This document shows, in pieces, positions 10,433 through 17,437 of a stretch of 41,523 nt of DNA (its first letter is position 1; every line of letters begins with the position of its first letter). The notes under the pieces are model-generated. The model did no database searches. It saw only the letters and a program-made list of their open reading frames with translations, and was not told where the DNA came from. Source of the DNA: JAJUFS01 sp036381175 (GTDB taxonomy: Bacteria; Pseudomonadota; Gammaproteobacteria; Natronospirales; JAJUFS01); NCBI GenBank assembly GCA_036381175.1, contig DASVDI010000037.1, positions 1 through 41,523 of the forward strand, in the 5' to 3' direction. The position numbers were made by a program, and so were the translations under genes.

Positions 10433-11013
10433 CACGAGACCTTCCGGTTTCTTGTGCTTTTCAGGAGCCGGCGCGCCAGCCCGTCGTTGAGTGTTTCGGT
10501 TGCCGTCATCAGGCGTTCACAGATTTCACGCTCTTTTCTTGCGGCCTCGGCGATCGCGATGATGCGGCGCTGTTCTTCCAGCGGGGGAACAGCGATTTCC
10601 AGGTTCGCCACGGATTCCTGCCGCAGGTTCCGGGTCGCGGTGCCGGTGGATTCGCGCCGGAACCAGTTCTGTGCCGGTTTGCGGTTCATCTGCCAGACGA
10701 GAAACGCGGGTAGCAGTTTATTGTCATGGCAGCGAATCACATACCAGTGCGGCGCGGCGAGGGATTTTGGCGGATTCTTCACCAGCACGGCGCGATTCTG
10801 GTTGCCGCGCGCGGCGAGCAGGATATCGCCGTCTTCGAGCCAGGCGGGCGAGACGGTGACGGGCTGCGTTTCGGTGGCGAACGTCCAGAGGATGTCGCCA
10901 TAACTGGAAACGTCTTTCATCTGGACGGCTACGGTTCCCGAGCCCGGCAGCGCCGCAATGCGGCTGCGGAAGGGATGGCCCGTGGTGATTTCGGCGCAGT
11001 CAGCGAGCTTCAT
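10432..11013 (-). CDS. Half-size HsdS-like specificity protein
   Basis: A 193-residue protein with a single target-recognition domain (about 1-150) and one spacer helix (EIAVPPLEEQRRIIAIAEAA, then a charged helix to the C terminus). Full HsdS proteins have two of each. The ATG at 11013 fits the family start better than the upstream in-frame codon at 11064, though no strong ribosome binding site is seen. It is the first gene of the operon and overlaps hsdM as TGATG. Single-domain specificity proteins can act as homodimers or pair with another HsdS. It may be a relic of recombination or a second, alternative specificity. The frame is intact with no sign of decay. Confidence 0.85.
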   Translation of the reverse strand: MKLADCAEITTGHPFRSRIAALPGSGTVAVQMKDVSSYGDILWTFATETQPVTVSPAWLEDGDILLAARGNQNRAVLVKNPPKSLAAPHWYVIRCHDNKLLPAFLVWQMNRKPAQNWFRRESTGTATRNLRQESVANLEIAVPPLEEQRRIIAIAEAARKEREICERLMTATETLNDGLARRLLKSTRNRKVS

Positions 11014-11165
11014 TCTTCGACTTGAATGGCAACGGTGTTGTGAAACTAGGTGGTAATCCCCCACAAGTCAAGGCGTGAATGTCGATGGTGCAGAAAAAGT
11101 GTATTGAAGGCGCGCCACGAGGCATTTAGGCTGCGTGGCCAGTAATTGCAGTCAGGAAGAGGCAA

Positions 11166-11435
11166 ATGCCCGAAATGCACAAGGAAACCCGACCGTTACG
11201 GCCTTCCGACGCCGCCCATGTCACCCAGGCCCTCTGCGCGGCGCTTTCCGACCTGCTGCATCAAGAGGGCGCGGCGCCGTCCCGCCGTACCTATCTAATA
11301 ATGTGTGGCCTTGCCTCCGCCGCCGATTTTTTCTCGCACGAGGTGTCGCACTGGTTCGGCAGCCGGACGGGCGAGGATCTCGAGCGGCTCGAAGCAATTC
11401 AGGAGCGGTGCGTCGAAGGCCGCCGAAAGCCATAG
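11166..11435 (+). CDS. Small soluble protein of unknown function
   Basis: An 89-residue frame with a good ribosome binding site (AGGAAGAGG, about 4 bases before the ATG). The sequence begins MPEMHKETRPLRPSDAAHV and is rich in Ala, Arg, Glu and Ser. It contains one short hydrophobic stretch (TYLIMCGLASAADFF) and no cysteine pair or known motif. I do not recognise the family. It stands alone between the divergent restriction operon and the oxidase operon, 153 bases from the former and about 240 from the latter. The ribosome binding site argues for a real gene, the lack of recognisable homology against. Confidence 0.5.
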   Translation: MPEMHKETRPLRPSDAAHVTQALCAALSDLLHQEGAAPSRRTYLIMCGLASAADFFSHEVSHWFGSRTGEDLERLEAIQERCVEGRRKP

Positions 11436-11550
11436 GCAACCGGCGAAGCGAGTGATTATCCGGCATCGCGCGGCTACGCCGGAAACTTCTTGCATGACCG
11501 CCGTTCCGGTTACACCGCTTCCCTTATGTGAACCACATTTGCGCTTGCTT

Positions 11551-11587
11551 ACGTTGAGTCTTCATCAGGGGAATCAACGTGATGAAG
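11551..11587 (+). promoter_or_regulatory. Two interleaved inverted repeats in the leader of the oxidase operon
   Basis: ACGTTGA (11551-11557) is complementary to TCAACGT (11574-11580), and CTTCATCA (11560-11567) to TGATGAAG (11580-11587). The pairs interlock, so in RNA they form either a pseudoknot or two mutually exclusive hairpins; in DNA they could be operator half-sites. The element lies about 90 bases upstream of the subunit II start. No T-run follows. Confidence 0.45.
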
Positions 11588-11676
11588 CATGCACCTGCGC
11601 GGCGCAGCCAAGCTGTGTCAAAACGTCACGAGCGACGGCAAGACAAGGCAAAAATCGGTGAGGAAGCAGAGTGTAT

Positions 11677-12726
11677 ATGCCAATACATGAGCATTCCGAG
11701 CCGATTTTTAACGCCGTATTGCCGAGTGCAGTAGTTTTGACACGACTTGGCAGGGCGCTTGTACTTTTGGCAGCGACACTGCTTCTCGCCGGCTGCGGCA
11801 ACGTGCAATCGTCCTTGATGCCTGCCGGCATCGAGGCAGGCAAGATCGCGAACCTGTTCCTGGTCATGGCGATCGGTGCGTTCGTGATCTGGCTCATGGT
11901 GGTCGCACTTGCGTTCTACGCAACTGTCGTCAATCCCGAACGGCACAGCATTCGTGTTGCACGCGGATTGATCATCGGTGGCGGTGTCATCTTTCCGGTC
12001 ATCGTTCTCACCAGTCTGCTGGCTTACGGGCTTGCGCTGATGCCCCAACTTCGCGCGCCGATTGCAGACGACGGACTGCGGATTGCTGTCTCCGGTGAGC
12101 AATGGTGGTGGCGTGTGCGGTATTTGTTGCCTGATGGCAGCGAGGTGGTGCTGGCGAACGAAATCCGTTTACCCGTCGGTGAGCGCGTCGAGTTCCTGTT
12201 GAGCAGCCCGGACGTGATTCATTCTTTCTGGGTTCCGTCGCTCGCGGGCAAAGTGGACATGACGCCAGGTCGAACAACGACACTCACACTCACGCCGACC
12301 GAAACCGGTATTTATCGCGGCGCCTGCGCGGAGTATTGCGGTGCGTCGCATGCGCGCATGAATTTTTACGTCATGGTGATGGAGGCCGCTGCATTCGATG
12401 AATGGCTGCAACACCAGGCGGAACCCGCGCAAGCTCCGAAAAGTTCGCTGGCCGTGCGTGGCCGGGATGCATTTCTTTTCAATGGTTGCGGCGCCTGCCA
12501 TACGGTTCGGAACACAGCGGCGACCGGAAAGGTGGGGCCGGACCTTACACATGTCGGCAGCCGCTTGAGCATCGCGGCCGGTGTGCTTTCCACGAAGCCG
12601 GATAATTTCCGTCATTGGATCGAACATCCTGAAGCAGTCAAGCCGGGCGTTTACATGCCGTCGTTCGCCATGCTGCCGGCTGAAGATCTGCGCGCTATTG
12701 CCAAGTGGCTGGACGAACTGCAATGA
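11677..12726 (+). CDS. coxB: Cytochrome c oxidase subunit II with fused cytochrome c domain (caa3 type)
   Basis: A 349-residue subunit that takes electrons and passes them through CuA to subunit I. The N terminus is a lipoprotein signal (LLLAGC, Cys40), then two membrane helices (about 57-83 and 97-122). The periplasmic cupredoxin domain has the full CuA set: H182, C217, E219, C221, H225 and M228 (CAEYCGASHARM). A class I cytochrome c domain follows with CGACH (271-275) and a likely Met ligand near 327 (GVYMPSF). The ATG at 11677 is preferred over a GTG at 11671; AGGAAG lies 10 bases upstream. It overlaps the next gene by ATGA. The fused heme domain lets a small c-type cytochrome, or the triheme protein at the end of the operon, act as donor. 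Confidence 0.95.
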   Translation: MPIHEHSEPIFNAVLPSAVVLTRLGRALVLLAATLLLAGCGNVQSSLMPAGIEAGKIANLFLVMAIGAFVIWLMVVALAFYATVVNPERHSIRVARGLIIGGGVIFPVIVLTSLLAYGLALMPQLRAPIADDGLRIAVSGEQWWWRVRYLLPDGSEVVLANEIRLPVGERVEFLLSSPDVIHSFWVPSLAGKVDMTPGRTTTLTLTPTETGIYRGACAEYCGASHARMNFYVMVMEAAAFDEWLQHQAEPAQAPKSSLAVRGRDAFLFNGCGACHTVRNTAATGKVGPDLTHVGSRLSIAAGVLSTKPDNFRHWIEHPEAVKPGVYMPSFAMLPAEDLRAIAKWLDELQ

Positions 12727-15224
12727 CGGATCGCGAATCGATGACGCAAGAGGAACGCCTGGCCGCACCCTGGCGCACGCCGCGCGGCTGGCGTTACTTC
12801 TCGGCGGTGAACAACACGCAGGTCGGGACCTGGTATATCGCCGCGTCTTTCATTTTTTTCCTGTTCGCCGGCGTGCTCGCGTTGCTGATGCGCGTCCAGC
12901 TCGCCGTTCCGGAAAATGATTTTCTCTCCGCGGACATGTACAACCAGGCCTTCACCTTGCACGGCTCGGTGATGATGTTCCTGTTTGCCGTGCCGATTTT
13001 TGAAGCTTTCGCCATCATGATCCTGCCCGGCATGCTCGGTGCGCGCGAGCTGCCGCTGCCGCGTCTTTCAACGTACGGTTTCTGGTGTTTCGCAATCGGC
13101 GGCGCGTTTGTTTGCGGGTCGATCTTTTTCGACGCCGCACCCAAAGGCGGCTGGTTCATGTATCCGCCGCTCGCGACGCGTTACCAGGAAGGCATCGGCA
13201 ACGACGTCTGGCTGCTGGGATTGAGTTTCATCGAGATCGCCTCGATCGCGGCGGCGGTGGAACTGATCGTCTCCATCCTGAGAACGCGCGCACCCGGCAT
13301 GCGCATCAATCTCATGCCCTTGTACGCGTGGTACATACTTGTCGTCGCGGGCATGATCCTGTTCGCGTTTCCGCCGCTGATTGCCGGTGATCTGTTGTTC
13401 GAACTGGAGCGCGCGTTCGACTGGCCGTTCTTCGACGCCTCGCGCGGCGGCGATCCGCTGCTGTGGCAGCATTTGTTCTGGATATTCGGACATCCCGAGG
13501 TTTACATCATTTTCTTGCCGGCGGTCGCGCTGGTCGCGATGATTGTTCCCACGGCCGCGCAACGGCCGATCGTCGGTTACAGCTGGGTGGTGCTCGCGGC
13601 GATCGGCACAGGGTTCATCAGCTTTGGCCTGTGGGTGCATCACATGTACACCACGGGGTTGCCGAACATTTCGCTGGGGTTTTTCTCTGCCGCATCCCAA
13701 GCTGTCGCGATTCCGACAGGCGTACAGATTTTCTGTTTCATCGCGACGATCGTGGCGGGACGCTTTGTGCGATCCGTGCCGATGCTGTTTGTCGCGGGCG
13801 CATTGGCGATCTTCGTGCTTGGCGGACTCACCGGCGTGATGATCGCGATCGCACCGTTCGATTTCCAGGCGCACGACTCGTATTTCATTGTCGCGCACCT
13901 GCATTACGTGCTGATAGGCGGCATGCTGTTTCCCGTCGCGGCAGGATTTTATTATTACTTTCCGCTCGCGACGGGAAAGATGATGTCCGAACGGCTGGGG
14001 CGGATTTCATTCTGGCTGATGTTCATCGGTTTCAACGTTGCCTTCCTGCCAATGCACATCACCGGCCTCGCCGGAATGCCGCGTCGCGTATACACCTATC
14101 CAGAAGGACTCGGCTTCGATGTGCTGAACATGATTTCCACGGGCGGCGCGTTCGCGCTCGCCATCGGTGTTCTCGTGTTCATCGTCAACGCTGTTCATTC
14201 CAGGCTTCAACATGCGACCGCACCGATCAATCCCTGGAACGCGGGTACGCTCGAATGGGCGATCAAGATGCCGATACGGCCATGGGGATTGCGTTCGGTT
14301 CCTCACGTCAGCAGTCGCTATCCGCTGTGGGAACAGCCGGACCTGTTGCAGCACGTCACCGAGGGGCGCGGCTATCTTGCCGATGCCGAAGAAGGCAAGC
14401 GTGAAACGCTGCTGACATCATCAATCGATGCAATGCCGACACAATGCCTGCGCGTGCCGGGCATCAGTTTTCTGCCACTGCTGGCGGCGGTGTTCACCGG
14501 CGGCGCGTTCATCTTTCCCGTATTCAAGATGTATGCGCCCGCCGGCGTGAGTGCAGTACTTGCCTTGATGGTCATCGTTTACTGGTTGTGGACGGGAACT
14601 GCCATCGTTCCAGAGAAGCCGGAGAAAGACGTCGGCAACGGACTCGTGCTGCCGCTTTATTCGTCGGGATCAGAATCGGTCGGCTGGTGGGCGACGCTCA
14701 TCACCATGATCGGCATCATGACGGCGTTTTTCAGTCTTGTCTTCGGCTACTTCTTTTTCTGGACGATTCACGAAAACTTTCCGCCGGACAATGAAGGGCC
14801 AGGCGTTACATGGCCATTGATCGCGCTTGCGGCATCGTTCGCGTCATGGCTGTTGACACTGTTCGCGCGACGCTGGAATGCGCGCGATCATGGCTTCCGC
14901 TTTTACGCCGCAATTTCACTTGCCGCAGTGCTTGCAGTTGCCGGCACGCTCGCCATGCTCGCCGGACCGCATTTCGCGAACATGGATCCGACATCGCACG
15001 TGTATCCCGCCATCGTCTGGGTGCTCGTGATATGGACAGCACTTCATGTTGCGATCGGTTTTCTGATGCAGCTTTACTGCATTGCGCGGCGCGCGGCGGG
15101 ACGCATGACAGCAACGCACGACATCGAAATTCGCAACATCGCGCTTTACTGGCATTTCGCGCTGATCACCGTGGTGGTTACGGTTGCCGTCATCGCGGGC
15201 TTCCCCTTGATGAGTGGACGGTGA
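12723..15224 (+). CDS. ctaD: Cytochrome c oxidase, fused subunits I and III
   Basis: An 833-residue heme-copper oxidase core reducing O2 to water. Subunit I covers about 1-540. H80 is the heme a ligand, H257 with Y261 (GHPEVY) is the CuB His-Tyr pair, H306/H307 bind CuB, and H392/H394 (AHLHY) bind the hemes. The active site is thus complete. Subunit III-like helices follow after about residue 640 (WWATLITMIGIMTAFFS onward, five helices). Aligned by eye to aa3 oxidases, the D-channel Asp in GAPDMAFPRMN is Glu109 here (GARELPLPRLS), and the K-channel Lys in PTGIK is Gln335 (PTGVQ). Translation is coupled to coxB through ATGA. No sign of frameshift at the I/III junction. Confidence 0.95.
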   Translation: MTDRESMTQEERLAAPWRTPRGWRYFSAVNNTQVGTWYIAASFIFFLFAGVLALLMRVQLAVPENDFLSADMYNQAFTLHGSVMMFLFAVPIFEAFAIMILPGMLGARELPLPRLSTYGFWCFAIGGAFVCGSIFFDAAPKGGWFMYPPLATRYQEGIGNDVWLLGLSFIEIASIAAAVELIVSILRTRAPGMRINLMPLYAWYILVVAGMILFAFPPLIAGDLLFELERAFDWPFFDASRGGDPLLWQHLFWIFGHPEVYIIFLPAVALVAMIVPTAAQRPIVGYSWVVLAAIGTGFISFGLWVHHMYTTGLPNISLGFFSAASQAVAIPTGVQIFCFIATIVAGRFVRSVPMLFVAGALAIFVLGGLTGVMIAIAPFDFQAHDSYFIVAHLHYVLIGGMLFPVAAGFYYYFPLATGKMMSERLGRISFWLMFIGFNVAFLPMHITGLAGMPRRVYTYPEGLGFDVLNMISTGGAFALAIGVLVFIVNAVHSRLQHATAPINPWNAGTLEWAIKMPIRPWGLRSVPHVSSRYPLWEQPDLLQHVTEGRGYLADAEEGKRETLLTSSIDAMPTQCLRVPGISFLPLLAAVFTGGAFIFPVFKMYAPAGVSAVLALMVIVYWLWTGTAIVPEKPEKDVGNGLVLPLYSSGSESVGWWATLITMIGIMTAFFSLVFGYFFFWTIHENFPPDNEGPGVTWPLIALAASFASWLLTLFARRWNARDHGFRFYAAISLAAVLAVAGTLAMLAGPHFANMDPTSHVYPAIVWVLVIWTALHVAIGFLMQLYCIARRAAGRMTATHDIEIRNIALYWHFALITVVVTVAVIAGFPLMSGR

Positions 15225-15229
15225 GCCAA

Positions 15230-15622
15230 ATGAACGAAAACAATGGCAACCCGCTGTCGGAAAGTCGCGAAAGCCTGTGGTGGCTGGTTGCAGGGCCGAG
15301 CATCTGGTTTGCGCATTTCATGCTGTCGTACGTTACCGCCGCCGTGTGGTGCGCGAAGGTTGCCGAAGGCAGCGCATCACTCATAGAGGTCCGCATCACG
15401 GTCATGATCTACACCGTGCTCGCACTGACGGGCATCGTTGCGACGGGATGGCGCGGTTACCGGCATCATCGTTACGGCGCCGCGGCCTTGCCGCATGACG
15501 ACGACACGCCAGCGGATCGTCATCGCTTCATTGGATTCGCGACATTGTTGTTGTGCGGTCTCAGCGTCGTCGCGACGGTGTATGTTGCGCTCGTTGCGGT
15601 GTTCATCGGGAGTTGCCGCTGA
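15230..15622 (+). CDS. Three-helix membrane protein of the oxidase operon, function unknown
   Basis: A 130-residue protein starting 5 bases after the oxidase stop. Three membrane segments are visible: about 18-42 (WWLVAGPSIWFAHFMLSYV), 56-74 (TVMIYTVLALTGIVATGW) and 100-126. A charged His/Asp-rich loop (RHHRYG, DDDTPADRHR) links the last two. No cofactor motif is seen. It overlaps the next gene, ctaG, by one base (TGATG). The setting suggests an accessory or assembly role for the oxidase, but the family is not one I can name. Confidence 0.75.
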   Translation: MNENNGNPLSESRESLWWLVAGPSIWFAHFMLSYVTAAVWCAKVAEGSASLIEVRITVMIYTVLALTGIVATGWRGYRHHRYGAAALPHDDDTPADRHRFIGFATLLLCGLSVVATVYVALVAVFIGSCR

Positions 15623-16269
15623 TGCGCTGCTGGATACTTGTTGCGGGACTCGGAATTCTCGCCGCGGCGTGGCTAGGGCCGTTACCGGAACTCAGTCGTC
15701 AACTGTTTTCCGCGCACATGAGCCTGCACGTTACCGTCATCGCGATCGCAGCTCCCTTGCTCGCACTCGGCATTGCCGGTCATCGTCTTGATCCGGTACG
15801 TCATGCACCGAAAATCTTTTCGCCCATTCCGGCCTCGATCTTCGAACTTGTTGTTGTCTGGGCCTGGCATGCGCCAGCCCTGCATCACCTTGCGCGCGAG
15901 TCCGTTGCGATTCTCATCGTCGAGCAGATGAGTTTTCTTGCCGTGGGTTTCCTGGTCTGGATGTCTGCGCTTGGCGGTTCACGGATTCAACAACGTGAAC
16001 GTGCAATCGCCAGTGTAAGCGGACTGCTGCTGACCTCCATGCACATGACCTTGCTCGGTGTTTTGCTCGCGCTCGCCAACCGGCCGTTGTACGTACACGG
16101 TTCGCTTTTACATGACGGCGCATTGCCGTTTACGTTGACGCCCTTGCAGGACCAGCATTTCGGCGGCGTGATCATGCTTTTTTTCGGCGGCGCCGTTTAT
16201 CTCATCGGCGTGCTTTATCGTGTTTCGGGATTACTGAAGGAAAGAGGCCATGTCGTTTCCGCCGGCTGA
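15622..16269 (+). CDS. ctaG: caa3-type oxidase assembly protein CtaG
   Basis: A 215-residue multi-helix membrane protein of the caa3_CtaG family, needed in Bacillus subtilis for a functional caa3 oxidase, and unrelated to the Cox11 protein that shares the name. Recognisable segments are SAHMSLHVTVIAIAAPLLAL, WAWHAPALHH and DQHFGGVIMLFFGGAVYLIG, with conserved His residues placed in or near helices that may bind copper. About six helices are predicted by eye. The start ATG overlaps the previous stop, and the 3' end overlaps the triheme cytochrome gene by 20 bases, so the unit is tightly packed. Confidence 0.9.
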   Translation: MRCWILVAGLGILAAAWLGPLPELSRQLFSAHMSLHVTVIAIAAPLLALGIAGHRLDPVRHAPKIFSPIPASIFELVVVWAWHAPALHHLARESVAILIVEQMSFLAVGFLVWMSALGGSRIQQRERAIASVSGLLLTSMHMTLLGVLLALANRPLYVHGSLLHDGALPFTLTPLQDQHFGGVIMLFFGGAVYLIGVLYRVSGLLKERGHVVSAG

Positions 16270-17434
16270 TCTGCGCCAGTTCATGCGCTGCCTCACCGGT
16301 GGCACATGGAAAAGCGGTTTGTTCCGCGCGGGAGTGCTCGCTGTTGTGATTGTGGCGGGTGCGTTGCTGGTTGCGTGGTCGGGACTTGTGTCGGTCGCGG
16401 CGAGTTCCGGTCACGCGAAGATTACCTATCTTTTCCTGGATTTCGCGAAACGCAACGCGGTCGAGACGCAATCGGCCGGGGTCACTGTTCCGCCGCTCGA
16501 TGATCCCGCATTGATCATGAAAGGCGCCGGACATTACGCTACAGGCTGCGCACCCTGCCACGGCGCACCGGGACACAATCGCGCCGTCGTCTCAATACAG
16601 ATGACGCCGACGCCACCGCTTTATTCCGAAAAGTTTTCGCGCTGGGATGCGGCGGAAAAGTTCTGGATCGTGAAGCACGGCATCAAGTACACCGGCATGC
16701 CGGCGTGGCCGGCGCTGGAACGCGAAGATGAGATGTGGGCGATGGTGAGTTTCCTGCAACGGTTGCCGGAAATGACGCCGGAAGAATACGATCACCTCGC
16801 TTACGGTCCCGCGTTTCACTGGACGGAAGAAGAAATACCGCCGGTCGAACTTCGCGCGCTGGCCGATGACCTCTCGCCCGCGCTCACCGACTGCGCGCGC
16901 TGCCATGGCTTTGATGGCATGGGACGCGGAAGCGGCGCTTTCCCGCGGCTCGCCGGCCAGAACGAAACCTATCTTTTCGCGAGCCTGCAGGCCTTTGCCG
17001 ACGGCGAGCGACACAGCGGCGTCATGCAGGCAGCGGCAGCGAACATCGATGAACAAACCCTGCATGCACTTGCCGAGTATTACGCGGACCTTCCGGCGAC
17101 GAATAGCGCAAGTACGGTTTCAAATGACAACACACCGCTTGCGCGCGGCAGCCTCATTGCAGCCGCCGGCATTCCCGAACGCGGCATTCCCGCCTGCCAG
17201 CAGTGTCACGGGCCAGGGGGAGCGAGGAATCCGATGTACCCGGAACTTGCGGGACAGTACGCCGAGTATCTCGTGCTGCAACTGGAACTCTTCAAGACCG
17301 GCAAGCGCGGCGGCACGCCTTATGCACACATCATGACTACGGTAACGCGACGGATGACGCCACAAGACATGCACGCCGTCGCGCTTTACTACGCGTCACT
17401 GCCGCCGCCTGAGAACAGCAACGCAAGAAAGTAG
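16250..17434 (+). CDS. Membrane-anchored triheme cytochrome c
   Basis: A 394-residue protein with one N-terminal membrane helix (about 24-50) and three c-type heme motifs: CAPCH (100-104), CARCH (215-219) and CQQCH (316-320). The first domain is cytochrome-c-like with a possible Met ligand at GMPAWP. The second and third resemble the two domains of cytochrome c4 (PRLAGQNETYL, PELAGQYAEYL). The ATG is well placed behind AGGAAAGAGG and overlaps ctaG by 20 bases. As the last gene of the oxidase operon it is the natural electron donor, or a bridge from a bc1 complex or other dehydrogenase to subunit II. The stop lies only 3 bases from that of the convergent permease gene. Confidence 0.93.
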   Translation: MSFPPADLRQFMRCLTGGTWKSGLFRAGVLAVVIVAGALLVAWSGLVSVAASSGHAKITYLFLDFAKRNAVETQSAGVTVPPLDDPALIMKGAGHYATGCAPCHGAPGHNRAVVSIQMTPTPPLYSEKFSRWDAAEKFWIVKHGIKYTGMPAWPALEREDEMWAMVSFLQRLPEMTPEEYDHLAYGPAFHWTEEEIPPVELRALADDLSPALTDCARCHGFDGMGRGSGAFPRLAGQNETYLFASLQAFADGERHSGVMQAAAANIDEQTLHALAEYYADLPATNSASTVSNDNTPLARGSLIAAAGIPERGIPACQQCHGPGGARNPMYPELAGQYAEYLVLQLELFKTGKRGGTPYAHIMTTVTRRMTPQDMHAVALYYASLPPPENSNARK

Positions 17435-17437
17435 CCG

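Noticed and set aside
12723..15224. Reading the heme-copper protein as a nitric-oxide reductase relative because its proton channels are altered
   Set aside because: The His-Tyr pair of GHPEVY, all CuB ligands, the CuA subunit and CtaG are present, as expected for an oxygen-reducing caa3 enzyme.
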